Of a stretch of 64,000 nucleotides of DNA, positions 33,313 to 42,115 are shown one piece after another. Location: NCBI RefSeq assembly GCF_000685295.1, contig NZ_ARYL01000015.1, positions 34,872-98,871 on the forward strand, read 5' to 3'. Position 1 is the stretch's first letter. Every line of letters starts with the position of its first letter. Source of the stretch: Hyphomonas oceanitis SCH89 (GTDB lineage: Bacteria > Pseudomonadota > Alphaproteobacteria > Caulobacterales > Hyphomonadaceae). Both the position numbers and the translations under genes were made by a program. The notes beneath the pieces were generated by a model that saw nothing but the letters and a program-made list of their open reading frames with translations, was not told the DNA's origin and ran no database searches.

Positions 33313-34070
33313 CTAGTTGGCGCGCGGGTCGTTCCATTCGGCGGGGATGCCGTAGCCACCGCGCCGCGTCAGCCAGAACATGCCGATCAGGTCGAACACG
33401 CCGGCGCCGAGACGGCCGAGAAATCCGTATTTCGATACGCCAGCCAGGCGCTCGCGGTCATTGACCAGTTCTTCACGGACATCCCATCCGGCGCGCTTGA
33501 TGAGGGCCGGCAGGAAACGGTGCATGGAGGCAAAAAACGGCAGGTCGCGGAAGGCCCGCGTGCGGATCAGCTTCCAGCCACAGCCTGTGTCTGTCGCATC
33601 GTCGCGCAGCACGAAACGGCGCACGCCATTGGCCACACGCGACTGTAGCCACTTGAAGCCTGAATCGTTGCGGCTGTTACGCTTGCCGGCAATGATGCCG
33701 AGCCGCGCCGGGGCGCCGGGGCGCCGGGCGCGATAATCTCGGCCCAGAGGCGGGCCGTGTCGTGCGGGTCGTTCTGACCGTCGCCATCCAGCAGCTGGAC
33801 CCATTCGCCGCGTGCCGATCTCAGGCCGCTGAAGAGGGCGGCAGACTTGCCGCGCCGGGCGACATGATTGAGCACCACGACCGTATGCGGGTGGCGGGCT
33901 TTGGCTTCGGCGAGTTCCATGCTGGTTGCGTCAGCGGAACAGTCATTGACGCAGATGATCTCGAAATCGATTCCGGCCAGCGCAGCGTGAATCTCGTCGA
34001 TCACGGGGTGCACGTTGCCTTCCTCATTGAAGAAGGGAATCAGGACAGAAAGTGCCGGAGTGTTTGCCAT
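33313..34070 (-). pseudogene. Glycosyltransferase family 2 gene broken by an 8-bp tandem repeat
   Basis: A dolichol-phosphate-mannose-synthase-like GT2 gene read in two frames. The N-terminal part (34070 to about 33730) has SVLIPFFNEEGNV, NDCSADAT, LNHVARRGKSAALFSGL and the DxD-type LLDGDGQNDP. After a 2-base frame change near 33705-33728 the second frame continues with ARLGIIAGKRNSRNDSGF, FVLRDDATDTGCGWKL and a C-terminal hydrophobic segment to the stop at 33313. Removing one 8-bp unit restores one continuous reading frame of about 250 residues. It could be a phase-variable gene, a pseudogene or an assembly error. Confidence 0.8.
33705..33728. repeat. Three perfect tandem copies of GCGCCGGG
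   Basis: Copies lie at 33705-33712, 33713-33720 and 33721-33728. With two copies (or five) the glycosyltransferase frame would be open; with three it is shifted. This is the type of repeat that changes length by slipped-strand mispairing. Confidence 0.9.
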
Positions 34071-34333
34071 CTCTCCTCACGTATAGAACATGTTCTGTCA
34101 GCGCAATTTACGCCCTCAGAATGCACGGATAAAAGTCCGGAAAATGCCCGTAAACACCCCGGTGACACTACGTAGCCAACCCGAACAGCCCGAAAGGCGA
34201 GACGACCACACTGCACTTCAGGGGGAATGCGATGGTGACGAATGGGAAGTTGGGCCTGTTTCGCGACTGGCCGCATTCGAATGCGCCAAGCCTGTGCTTG
34301 TCAGTATCGCGGGATGAGCGCAACGAAGTGGGC
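34071..34333. other. Gap between GT2 and the next gene: palindromes only
   Basis: No gene is supported here. It holds two perfect palindromes, AGAACATGTTCT (34085-34096), 14 bases upstream of the GT2 start, and CGCATTCGAATGCG (34272-34285). Either could be an operator for the divergent genes. I found no promoter strong enough to name. The stretch from 34334 to 34398 probably belongs to the next gene's broken 5' end. Confidence 0.4.
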
Positions 34334-34398
34334 ATGACAAACCGATAGAGCAGATCTCCGCGAAACTTCACGCGCTCGAAATCGAGCTGGAAGCCGAA

Positions 34399-34944
34399 AT
34401 GGCCAAGAAACGGGCGGGGCTGCAGTACGGCCTTGAGCGCGGGAAGGTCTTGTTCGAACAGGAAGTGGTGCGGCGCCATCGCGAGATGCGCACGCATGTG
34501 GCGCGCTACCTGTTCAGTGCGCGGCCGCTGGTCTGGCTGTCGGCGCCGGTGATCTATTCCCTGATCGTGCCGTTTGCGATCGTCGACCTCTGGGTGTCGA
34601 TCTACCAGGCCATCTGCTTTCGTATTTACGGCATCCCGCAGGTTAGGCGCCACCGCTACCTCGTGTTCGACCGAAGCGGCCTCGCCTACCTGAACATGAT
34701 CGAAAAGCTGAACTGCGCTTATTGTTCCTATGTGAACGGCGTCATCGCCTATGTCCGCGAGGTCGGATCCCGCACGGAACAATACTGGTGCCCGATCAAG
34801 CAGGCGCGGCGCGTGATCGGCGCGCATGCACGCTATGCCGGGTTCGAGGAATTCGGGGAAGGCGAGCACTATCACGAGCGGCTCAAGGCCTTGCAGGCCG
34901 ACATCCGCAAGGCGCAGGAACCCGGCGAGCCCCTGGGCGACTGA
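34399..34944 (+). CDS. Conserved membrane protein with Cys-rich core; 5' end probably frameshifted
   Basis: A 181-residue form of a conserved alphaproteobacterial protein of unknown function. It has one or two membrane segments (about residues 38-70; SAPVIYSLIVPFAIVDLWVS), a conserved YGIPQVRR, LNCAYCSYVNG with a CxxC pair and YWCPIKQARR. The in-frame reading continues upstream with a coiled-coil-like sequence (EQISAKLHALEIELEAE) but meets a stop at 34314 with no start codon. An ATG at 34334 would give MTNPIEQI if one base were restored near 34342. So the native start is likely 34334, and a 1-base deletion or sequencing error hides it. Confidence 0.7.
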   Translation: MAKKRAGLQYGLERGKVLFEQEVVRRHREMRTHVARYLFSARPLVWLSAPVIYSLIVPFAIVDLWVSIYQAICFRIYGIPQVRRHRYLVFDRSGLAYLNMIEKLNCAYCSYVNGVIAYVREVGSRTEQYWCPIKQARRVIGAHARYAGFEEFGEGEHYHERLKALQADIRKAQEPGEPLGD

Positions 34945-35000
34945 GCGGATGGCTGGGGGGCGGCGGAAGCTGCAGACGAATCCGCAGCTTCCTGACCAGA

Positions 35001-35438
35001 TCAGATGCGCGCGAAATCGTTGCGGGCGAGGCTGGCGACCGTGTCGAGGGTCATCGACTTGTCGCTGAGGCGGCGGCGCTGAAGCTCGGACAGCTCGAAG
35101 GGCGCGGCGTGGCCATAGGTTTCGGTCCAGATGCGGTCGACTTCCGGCTTGGTCAGCGCGGCGGTCACTTTCACTTCCGAGAGATCATCGGCCTTTTCGG
35201 CGCGGCGACCACCCGGCAGGTAGATCGTGCCGTTCGAGAAGTCGACGGCGAAAGCGATCAGGCCCGGGATGAGGAAGAGGAGCAGGCCGACGCCGTCCAG
35301 GATGGCCACGGCAGGGTCGATCCGACCGCCGCTCTGTCCCTTGCGTTCCGGGTAAAGAAGGGTGCCGCAGCCGCTGAGCGCGGTTGCGAGGATGGCGGCA
35401 GAGCCACCCATCAGCAAGTGTCGCTTCGTCGTATCCAT
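35001..35438 (-). CDS. Conserved lipoprotein with one membrane segment
   Basis: A 145-residue lipoprotein: signal MDTTKRHLLMGG followed by a hydrophobic stretch and lipobox LSGC. After GTLLYPERKGQ it has a second hydrophobic segment (LLLFLIPGLIAFAVDF) and a C-terminal soluble part. The YPERKGQ and NGTIYLP pieces occur in a widespread family of small lipoproteins, but I know no function. The start at 35438 has an AGGAGA site. It is divergent from the GGDEF gene across 214 bp in which I see no clear signals. Confidence 0.75.
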   Translation of the reverse strand: MDTTKRHLLMGGSAAILATALSGCGTLLYPERKGQSGGRIDPAVAILDGVGLLLFLIPGLIAFAVDFSNGTIYLPGGRRAEKADDLSEVKVTAALTKPEVDRIWTETYGHAAPFELSELQRRRLSDKSMTLDTVASLARNDFARI

Positions 35439-35652
35439 TTCGTATTCTCCTGAAAGCCAGCCCGACAAAGAATATGCGGCGGCTGGACGCGTAAGCCCTC
35501 AACCCGCATCAGGTTCCCCCGATTTCCGTTGAGCGATCAAGATCGCGCGCCAAAGATTTCCAGATGGTAAACGCCGCAGCGGCAAATCCGGGGCCCGGAT
35601 TCGCGGGATGTTCGCTTGTAACATGTAGAAGCATGCAAACGAGGAGGTCAGT

Positions 35653-36411
35653 ATGCCCATCTCAAATCGTTCACGCGACGTCTTTGATTCATTGCTGTTT
35701 TTTGCGTTCGTCGCAATTACGGCCCTGTGTCTGTCGTTCACGTTCTCGATGCTTATGTACCAGTTGGGCGTGCCGACCAATCCACGTGCGTTCGTTTTAA
35801 CCAACCTTCTCATCTCGGCCTGCGTGGCGCTTCCAACCGGCGTCATCGCCTCTCAGCATGAGTTTCGCCTGAAGCATTATCAGCGGCGGCTTGAGGCGCT
35901 GGCGGCCACCGATCCGCTGACCGGCCTGTATAATCGGCGTTTCTTCAAGCAGGCGTTGGAAGACGAGATCCAGCGCATGCGGCGTACACATGAGACGGCC
36001 GGCCTGGTCCTGTTCGATCTCGACCACTTCAAGCGCGTCAATGACAGGTTCGGCCACAAGTCGGGCGATCTGGTCCTGCAGGAAGTTGCGGCGGCGGCTT
36101 TCGCTGAACTGCGCGGGCCTTTCGACCGGCTGGGGCGCTGGGGCGGGGAGGAATTCGTGATCCTGCTCAGCAATGTGACACTGGAACAGTCCGCTCTTGT
36201 GTGTGAGCGCATCCGCGAGCGTATCGCGTCGCTCCACCTGGAGTGCAAGGGCGAAGCCTTCTCGATCACGGCGAGCTTCGGGACCTGCCTGATGAAGCCC
36301 GGCGCGCAGATCGACATGGTGCTTGAAACCGCCGATGCGGCGCTCTTCCAGTCAAAGAATGGCGGTCGCAACAAGGTGACGTCCCGCCGCGCGGTGGAGC
36401 TGGCGGCCTAG
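35653..36411 (+). CDS. Membrane-anchored diguanylate cyclase (GGDEF domain)
   Basis: A 252-residue protein with two N-terminal membrane segments (about residues 12-35 and 46-66) and a GGDEF domain (about 80-245). The active-site loop is GGEEF, with DPLTGLYNRRFF and FDLDHFKRVND upstream, so it should make cyclic di-GMP. An RxxD inhibitory site is not evident at the usual spot. A GAGGAGG site precedes the start. The last four bases, CTAG, are shared with the stop of the convergent 36408 gene. In dimorphic bacteria such enzymes control motility and stalk or holdfast formation. Confidence 0.92.
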   Translation: MPISNRSRDVFDSLLFFAFVAITALCLSFTFSMLMYQLGVPTNPRAFVLTNLLISACVALPTGVIASQHEFRLKHYQRRLEALAATDPLTGLYNRRFFKQALEDEIQRMRRTHETAGLVLFDLDHFKRVNDRFGHKSGDLVLQEVAAAAFAELRGPFDRLGRWGGEEFVILLSNVTLEQSALVCERIRERIASLHLECKGEAFSITASFGTCLMKPGAQIDMVLETADAALFQSKNGGRNKVTSRRAVELAA

Positions 36412-36902
36412 TCCTGGCCCATTGTGGACATGGCCTGCGCGACCTCGAGTTCGGCGGCGAGCCTGTCGACATATTTCACGAAACTGCGGGCATAAACGAT
36501 ACGGCTTTCGGCCCACCACGCGCGGATGCCTGCATCGCTTAGCGATTCCCTGAGGCGGGCCTCCGAGCCTTCCCACAATTCATCCTCGAAGACGCCGAAG
36601 CGGCGATGGGTGTGGAGGACTTCGAAATGGCGGAAGGAAATGCTGAGGAAGTTGGATACGCGCAGGAATTCCGGGCGGCTCCAGCTTTCCGGGGTATCCT
36701 CGCGCGTGAGCAGTTCAGCAAGGTCGGCGCTTTCGGTGACGCGGCCCATATTGGCTGACAGGAGCTGGGCGGAGGTCTGCGCTGCGGCCATGCGCGTCAG
36801 ATGTGCGTTCTGGTTCAGCTGCAGGCCGATGAATACCAGTGTCAGGACCACGGCGCAGGAGGCCATGATGTTGGCAATGGTGGCGATGGTGTCGAGTGTC
36901 AT
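36408..36902 (-). CDS. Hypothetical protein with N-terminal membrane segment
   Basis: A 164-residue protein that I do not recognise by function. It has one N-terminal membrane helix (about residues 8-28) followed by LNQNAHLTRMAAAQTSAQ and a helical soluble domain. This layout (short TM, then LNQNA) occurs in many small proteobacterial proteins of unknown role. It overlaps the GGDEF gene stop by 4 bases and is divergent from trmD. Confidence 0.7.
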   Translation of the reverse strand: MTLDTIATIANIMASCAVVLTLVFIGLQLNQNAHLTRMAAAQTSAQLLSANMGRVTESADLAELLTREDTPESWSRPEFLRVSNFLSISFRHFEVLHTHRRFGVFEDELWEGSEARLRESLSDAGIRAWWAESRIVYARSFVKYVDRLAAELEVAQAMSTMGQD

Positions 36903-36997
36903 CTGTATCCCCCCGCTATTTGAGTGGCATCAAGCGCCGGGCGGGGGCGTGCGTCAACGGGCGATGCGGGGTGACTTGGGTGACGGGAGTGGGCTAG

Positions 36998-37732
36998 ATG
37001 CGCCGCATGTTCAAAGCCACGCTCATCACGCTTGTACCGGATGCCTTTCCCGGGCCGCTCGGCGTCTCCATTCTGGGGCGCGCGGAGGAGAAGGGCCTGT
37101 GGGCGCACGAGACGGTAGACCTGCGCAGTTTTGGCGTCGGCAAGCACCGGAATGTGGATGATACGCCGGCGGGCGGCGGGGCCGGCATGGTGCTCCGGCC
37201 GGATGTCGCCGCCGCAGCGATCGATAGCGTAGCGCTGGAGGGGCGGCCGCTGGTTTATCTCTCGCCGCGCGGCAAGCCGTTTGATCAGACAAAGGCGCAT
37301 GAATGGGCGAGCGGGCCCGGCGTCGTGTTTTTCTGCGGACGGTTTGAAGGCCTGGATGAGCGCGTGATTGAAGCGCGCGGCATGGAAGAAGTGTCGCTCG
37401 GCGATTTTGTCCTGGCCGGGGGCGAGGTTGCGGCCATGGCTTTCATCGAGGCGACGGTGCGTTTGCTGCCCGGTGTGGCCGGGAATGAAGCGTCGCTGAC
37501 GGAGGAATCCTTCGAGCACGGCCTGCTGGAACACCCGCATTATACAATGCCGCGCGAGTGGGAAGGGCGTCCCACACCGGAAGTTCTCCTGTCTGGCGAT
37601 CATAAACGTATAGAAGAATGGCGTCGCAACAGCGCAAAGGCGTTGACAAAGCAGCGCCGTCCCGATTTATACGCCGCTTACTCCAAGACCCCCGAATTCC
37701 AACCGCCGGAGAATGGCGATGAACATGATTGA
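36998..37732 (+). CDS. trmD: tRNA (guanine37-N1)-methyltransferase
   Basis: TrmD methylates G37 next to the anticodon and prevents +1 frameshifting. The 244-residue SPOUT enzyme shows [25 protein letters not shown] (trefoil-knot SAM loop), [12 protein letters not shown] and the C-terminal [10 protein letters not shown]. The start at 36998 has a GGGAG site; Met4 is possible. Its end overlaps rplS by 14 bases, as is common for this pair. Confidence 0.95.
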   Translation: MRRMFKATLITLVPDAFPGPLGVSILGRAEEKGLWAHETVDLRSFGVGKHRNVDDTPAGGGAGMVLRPDVAAAAIDSVALEGRPLVYLSPRGKPFDQTKAHEWASGPGVVFFCGRFEGLDERVIEARGMEEVSLGDFVLAGGEVAAMAFIEATVRLLPGVAGNEASLTEESFEHGLLEHPHYTMPREWEGRPTPEVLLSGDHKRIEEWRRNSAKALTKQRRPDLYAAYSKTPEFQPPENGDEHD

Positions 37733-38306
37733 GCAGCTTGAGGCGGAAGAACGCGTCCGCGTCCTCGGCGACAAAAAAATCCCGGCTTTCTCGCCAGGCG
37801 ACACGCTTGCCGTGAACGTGAAGATCAAGGAAGGCGACCGCGAGCGCGTCCAGCGCTTCGAAGGCGTCTGCATTGCCCGTTCGGGCGGCAGCCTGAGCGA
37901 AAGCTTCACGGTTCGCAAGATTTCCTTCGGTGAAGGCGTCGAGCGGGTTTTCCCGCTGGTCTCGCCACTGATCGAGTCGATCGAAGTGAAGCGCAAGGGC
38001 CGCGTGCGCCGTGCGAAACTTTACTACCTGCGCGACCGTCGCGGTAAATCGGCCCGTATTGCCGAGCGTACGACCGGCCACGGCATCGAGGCTGTCGAGA
38101 TCGCTGTCTCGAAAACCGAGCGCCGCCGTCAGAAGGACGCAGAAAAGGTTGCCCGCAAGGAAGCCGCTGCTGCCGAGCGCGAAGCCACTGCCAAGGCAAA
38201 GCTTGAGGCCGAAAAGGCCGCCGCTGCTGCCGCAGAAGCCGAAGCCAAGGCCGCTGAAGAAGCTGCCGCTGCTGCTGAAGCTCCAGAGGCCGCTCCGGAA
38301 GAATAG
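37719..38306 (+). CDS. rplS: 50S ribosomal protein L19 with long Ala/Glu-rich tail
   Basis: L19 lies at the 30S-50S interface. The L19 core is in residues 1-115 ([44 protein letters not shown]), followed by a coiled-coil-like tail of about 80 residues rich in Ala, Glu, Lys and Arg and ending APEAAPEE. Bacterial L19 is usually about 115-130 residues. I chose 37719 because GGAG lies 8 bases upstream and [10 protein letters not shown] is the family start. A strong terminator follows. Confidence 0.95.
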   Translation: MNMIEQLEAEERVRVLGDKKIPAFSPGDTLAVNVKIKEGDRERVQRFEGVCIARSGGSLSESFTVRKISFGEGVERVFPLVSPLIESIEVKRKGRVRRAKLYYLRDRRGKSARIAERTTGHGIEAVEIAVSKTERRRQKDAEKVARKEAAAAEREATAKAKLEAEKAAAAAAEAEAKAAEEAAAAAEAPEAAPEE

Positions 38307-38330
38307 GCTTCTCGCCTTTTCACGATTTCA

Positions 38331-38366
38331 AAAACGCCCTTGCCCTCCGGCAGGGGCGTTTTTCGT
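38331..38366. terminator. Bidirectional terminator after rplS
   Basis: A 14-bp stem AAAACGCCCTTGCC/GGCAGGGGCGTTTT with one T-G pair and a CTCC loop, flanked by A and T runs. It should stop rightward transcription from rplS and also work leftward. Confidence 0.9.
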
Positions 38367-38377
38367 TCAGGCCCCCG

Positions 38378-38596
38378 GTGCTGCATTTGCTGAAGCCATT
38401 CGTGTCACTGTTCCGGGAAATGGCCGAGATGCAGTATCTCTGGACTGTCCCGGTCCGGCTCGACAATTCAAAGCTGGTCAGCCGGCTTGGCAGCGAACCT
38501 CACACGCCTCTGGATGAGGCGCTGCGGGAGACGTTGCGGGGCTTGAAATGTCTGCATGCCGCCCCCTCGCAGGCTGTGAGCCTGGCCGCGGGTTGA
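38378..38596 (+). pseudogene. C-terminal remnant of an NAD-dependent epimerase/reductase gene
   Basis: A 72-codon open stretch whose product resembles the last third of an NAD(P)-binding epimerase/dehydratase: a short helical piece, then YLWTVPVRLDNSKLVSRLG, EPHTPLDEALRETL and LKCL. The family is about 300 residues, and no Rossmann-fold N-terminus exists upstream, where rplS and its terminator end 12 bases before. It starts at a GTG without a good ribosome site. I read it as the remnant of a gene lost by deletion. Confidence 0.65.
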
Positions 38597-38598
38597 TG

Positions 38599-39750
38599 TT
38601 AGTTGGCGGCGCTGAGCAGGACCATCTCAGGCTCCGCATAGGATTTGTCGCCTGCGCTGAGGGCACCTTCGAATTCGGCTTTCAGGCGGGCGGCCATCCA
38701 GTCGAACGTCTCATCGACGCGTCGCACGGCCTGGCGTTCGGCGGAAAAGACACTTTGCTGACCTGAGGGGAGGTAGAAATAGGGGTTTGCCTCCCAGATG
38801 ACGGGCTGACCATCCGGCATGATGCTGTAATCGACGGCCGCAAAATCGAGGCCCAGTGCGGCGACGGCTTTGACAAGCTGGTCGGCGTGGGCGACTGGCG
38901 CGTCGAAATGCACGAGGTCTGCATCGATCATTTCACTGACGACGCGGGCGCCGAGACCGAAACGGCGGGCGAAATTGCGGCGCGGTGTATCCTCGCGGGC
39001 AAAGACCGAGTTCGAGAGGCCGACAATGCGGTCAGTCGAGAAGAAGAGATGGCTCGCTTTGACCTCACCGCCAAAAACGATGGCGCGGGCCTTGTGATGG
39101 TAGCGGCTGAACAGGCTGGTTTCATCGCCTGTCGCGCGCCAGCTGGCTTGCACGTCAATAAAAGCGATCACGGCGGCCGGGAATGAGATTGTGGCGGCGA
39201 CGCGGGCGACATCTTCCGCGCAATGGGCGATCGCGACGCTGCGCTGGCAATGGACATCGTCTGACCGGATGATGCACGGAAACCCGACTTTGCTGGCTGT
39301 GGCAGGCAAGTCTTCGGCGCAGTCGGCCCGCTCTGCCTTGGCGCTGGGCAAGCCGGCGGGGTTCCAGATCCGGGCCTGGTCGGCTTTGGATGTGTTGCTG
39401 AGCCCGAAGGGCGAGTTGATGACGCGGATGCCGTAAATGCTGGCGGTCGCTTCGATCTGGACAGCTTCGGCATAGCATTGCGGGTATTTCTGGCGCAGCG
39501 GGTCACCCAGCCAGAACACGATCAGGCCGACGTCCCGGAAGTCAAAAGGGCCGCTGCCTGTCCGGTGGGTGCGGATCTGGCTGACCATTTCGGGGTCGTT
39601 CTCGCGCAGGCGGTCCATGAAGGCCTTGTCTGTCGCAACGATGCGCCCGCGCCCTTCGCCATGTGTGACAAAAACGATCTTGCACGGTGATGCAGGGGCC
39701 TTCGCACGAAGGGACAGGACGTTGCTGGCGGGCGTGTGGGTAGACGGCAT
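38599..39750 (-). CDS. ATP-grasp-like (RimK-related) protein
   Basis: A 383-residue protein with features of an ATP-grasp fold: an N-terminal domain (to about residue 120), NSPFGLSNTSKADQARIWN, then GFPCIIRSDDVHC and a final metal/ATP part DYSIMPDGQPVIWEANPYF with an Asn-Pro. The glycine-rich ATP loop is weak, so activity is uncertain. Such proteins join an amine to a carboxylate. The upstream gap before leuC (39751-39967) is divergent. It lies beside an epimerase remnant, but no pathway is evident. Confidence 0.65.
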   Translation of the reverse strand: MPSTHTPASNVLSLRAKAPASPCKIVFVTHGEGRGRIVATDKAFMDRLRENDPEMVSQIRTHRTGSGPFDFRDVGLIVFWLGDPLRQKYPQCYAEAVQIEATASIYGIRVINSPFGLSNTSKADQARIWNPAGLPSAKAERADCAEDLPATASKVGFPCIIRSDDVHCQRSVAIAHCAEDVARVAATISFPAAVIAFIDVQASWRATGDETSLFSRYHHKARAIVFGGEVKASHLFFSTDRIVGLSNSVFAREDTPRRNFARRFGLGARVVSEMIDADLVHFDAPVAHADQLVKAVAALGLDFAAVDYSIMPDGQPVIWEANPYFYLPSGQQSVFSAERQAVRRVDETFDWMAARLKAEFEGALSAGDKSYAEPEMVLLSAAN

Positions 39751-39967
39751 GCTTTGGCCTCGGGATCAGACTGAATTTGCTTAGGTCCAATTCGAGACAA
39801 AGGACAAAGCGCTCCCGGCTGTATCTACAAACTGCGTGCCAATACTACAGATTCGGCGAATTTTTCGCGTTTGGGGATATATCAGGCTCAGCCCGGCAGT
39901 AGACCGGGCTTCCATCGTACATATCTATCGCTATGGTGCGCCGCGAACACGAGGATAGGCAGGATCA
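39751..39967. other. leuC upstream region with hairpin
   Basis: A 217-bp divergent gap. It contains a perfect AGCCCGG/CCGGGCT stem with a 7-base loop (39890-39910), about 58 bases before leuC, and an AT-rich block at 39851-39880. I found no leucine-rich leader peptide, so classical attenuation is not supported. Confidence 0.4.
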
Positions 39968-41365
39968 ATGGCCGGCAAGACACTTTATGACAAGATTTGG
40001 GACGCGCATGTCGTCCACACGGATGCAGCGTCGGGCGAGAGCATGCTCTATATCGACCTGCACCTTATTCATGAAGTGACCACCCCGCAGGCTTTTGACG
40101 GCCTGAAGCTGGCTGGCCGCAAGGTGCGCCGGACTGACCTGACTCTGGCCGTGGCCGACCACAATACGCCGACCGAGAACCAGGCGGCGGGTCTTGCCGG
40201 TGTGAAAGACCCCGAAGCGCGCAACCAGCTGGAGACGCTGACGCGGAACGTGGCCGAATATGGCATCGAATATTTTCCCATGGGCGATATCCGCAATGGC
40301 ATTGTCCACGTTGTGGGCCCTGAGCAGGGCCGTACGCAGCCCGGCATGACGATCGTGTGCGGTGACAGCCATACATCGACGCACGGTGCCTTTGGCGCGC
40401 TGGCGCATGGCATCGGCACGTCCGAAGTGGAGCACGTGCTGGCGACGCAGACTTTGCGGGCGCGCAAGATGCAGAACATGGCCGTGGAAGTGACGGGCAA
40501 GCTGCGCGATGGCGTAACGGCGAAGGATCTCGCGCTGCACATTATTGCGCAGACCGGTACAGCCGGTGGCACGGGCTATGTGATCGAATATCGCGGCGAG
40601 GCGATCAAGGCCCTGTCGATGGAAGCGCGGATGACGCTGTGCAACCTGGCCATTGAAGGCGGTGCCCGCGCCGGCCTGATCGCGCCGGATGAAAAGACAT
40701 TCGACTACATGAAGGGCCGCCCGGCGAGCCCGAAAGCTGGCGCTTGGGACGTGGCCGAAAGCTACTGGAAGACGCTCCATTCCGATGATGATGCGACCTG
40801 GGACACAGTGATCCGGATTGATGGCGCGTCGGTTGAGCCCACGATTACCTGGGGCACGAGCCCGGAACAGGCGATTCCTCTGTCAGGCAAGACACCTGTG
40901 CCAGAAGAGATTGCCGATCCTGTGAAACGCGCGGCTGCAGAGCGGGCGCTGGATTATATGGGCCTTGAGGCGGGCGTGCCGATTGCGGGGACGCCGGTGC
41001 AGCGAGTCTTCATCGGCTCGTGCACGAATAGCCGGATCGAGGACCTGCGCGCTGCAGCCGATGTCGCCAAGGGTCATCATGTGGCCGAGGGCGTGCGCGC
41101 CATGGTCGTGCCAGGCTCTGGTCTCGTGCGGGCACAGGCCGAAGCCGAAGGGCTTGATATTATCCTGATGGAAGCCGGATTTGAATGGCGTGAGCCGGGT
41201 TGTTCCATGTGCCTCGGCATGAACCCGGATATCCTGTCGCCGGGCGAGCGCTGCGCATCGACGTCGAACCGCAATTTCGAAGGCCGTCAGGGCCGGGGTG
41301 GTCGGACGCATTTGATGAGTCCGGCGCTGGCGGCGCGGGCTGCGATCAATGGCGTCATCGGCTAA
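39968..41365 (+). CDS. leuC: 3-isopropylmalate dehydratase large subunit
   Basis: With LeuD it isomerises 2-isopropylmalate to 3-isopropylmalate in leucine synthesis. The 465-residue protein has the 4Fe-4S cysteines in IGSCTNSR and [11 protein letters not shown], plus [27 protein letters not shown]. It is full length with normal residues. The gene is followed 3 bases later by an atypical low-GC gene, then a GST, a VOC gene and leuD, so the usual leuCD pair is split by 2.2 kb. Confidence 0.96.
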   Translation: MAGKTLYDKIWDAHVVHTDAASGESMLYIDLHLIHEVTTPQAFDGLKLAGRKVRRTDLTLAVADHNTPTENQAAGLAGVKDPEARNQLETLTRNVAEYGIEYFPMGDIRNGIVHVVGPEQGRTQPGMTIVCGDSHTSTHGAFGALAHGIGTSEVEHVLATQTLRARKMQNMAVEVTGKLRDGVTAKDLALHIIAQTGTAGGTGYVIEYRGEAIKALSMEARMTLCNLAIEGGARAGLIAPDEKTFDYMKGRPASPKAGAWDVAESYWKTLHSDDDATWDTVIRIDGASVEPTITWGTSPEQAIPLSGKTPVPEEIADPVKRAAAERALDYMGLEAGVPIAGTPVQRVFIGSCTNSRIEDLRAAADVAKGHHVAEGVRAMVVPGSGLVRAQAEAEGLDIILMEAGFEWREPGCSMCLGMNPDILSPGERCASTSNRNFEGRQGRGGRTHLMSPALAARAAINGVIG

Positions 41366-41368
41366 CCA

Positions 41369-42070
41369 ATGGAGCCCGATCCGGACCCCCGCTGGAGCTA
41401 CTGGATAATAGGGGCGATCGCCGTTTCAATTGTCTGGGTTATAGCGTGGCTAGGTGTAGCCGCGCTGTCAGAGCCGACATTGTGGGATATGAAACTAAAC
41501 GAGGCGGCTGACTTTTGGGCCGGAATGGCTGCTCCACTGGCGTTCTTTTGGCTTGTGTTGGGCTTTTTTCAACAAGGCCGTGAGTTGAATGAATCCGTTA
41601 AGCAGTTCGAGCGGCAGTCCAACATAATGCAAAGCCAGTTTGATGTTCTCATTTCGGATAGATCACAGGAAAGCATTTTTCGACAGCTGGAAGCACTGAA
41701 GTTCGATTTAATAGACATCATTGCTCCAATTGTATCTCGCACCTCGACCGTTATTGGCGGCATAAAAATATCCGAGCCAATAATTAGGACGGAGGAGTTT
41801 CAGAACTTAGATTTTGCGTCTGTATCTAAGCTAATTGTCTCGCGCCTCGGGCCACTGGAAAGACGAGGATTGATCATAAGAAGCAATATTAGCAGAGAAG
41901 TCATTGTGCGGGCTGCTAACCGCCTCGATCCAATTATCGCAGAGCTCGATTCTATCGGAGAAGAGGCGAGTTCAAAAAACCTTGAAAAAATGGTTCTAGA
42001 ATTTAAGAGCGCAGATTTTGATGGCCTGAAGGCCACTCTCACAAAGCATTTCGACTTAAAGCGGGTTTAG
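41369..42070 (+). CDS. Low-GC inserted membrane protein with coiled coil
   Basis: A 233-residue protein of unknown function. It has two N-terminal membrane segments (about residues 9-33 and 48-67), a GFFQQGRELNESVKQFERQ coiled-coil region (about 66-105) and a C-terminal helical domain. This layout occurs in many proteins of unknown role, often in variable gene positions. GC counted by hand over 41581-41940 is about 45%, against over 60% for leuC, and it uses rare codons (ATA, TTA, AGA). It starts 3 bases after leuC with no good ribosome site. Horizontal arrival is likely. Confidence 0.75.
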   Translation: MEPDPDPRWSYWIIGAIAVSIVWVIAWLGVAALSEPTLWDMKLNEAADFWAGMAAPLAFFWLVLGFFQQGRELNESVKQFERQSNIMQSQFDVLISDRSQESIFRQLEALKFDLIDIIAPIVSRTSTVIGGIKISEPIIRTEEFQNLDFASVSKLIVSRLGPLERRGLIIRSNISREVIVRAANRLDPIIAELDSIGEEASSKNLEKMVLEFKSADFDGLKATLTKHFDLKRV

Positions 42071-42115
42071 CCCCAGTCAATGCTACATTTCTTGGCGTCA
42101 CATAGGAAACGCGAC

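Noticed and set aside
34085..34096. AGAACATGTTCT as an SOS (LexA) box
   Set aside because: It does not match the alphaproteobacterial GTTC-N7-GTTC form, and the adjacent GT2 gene is not a DNA-repair gene.
39890..39910. leuC attenuator
   Set aside because: A hairpin exists, but there is no leader peptide rich in leucine codons and no U-tract after the stem.
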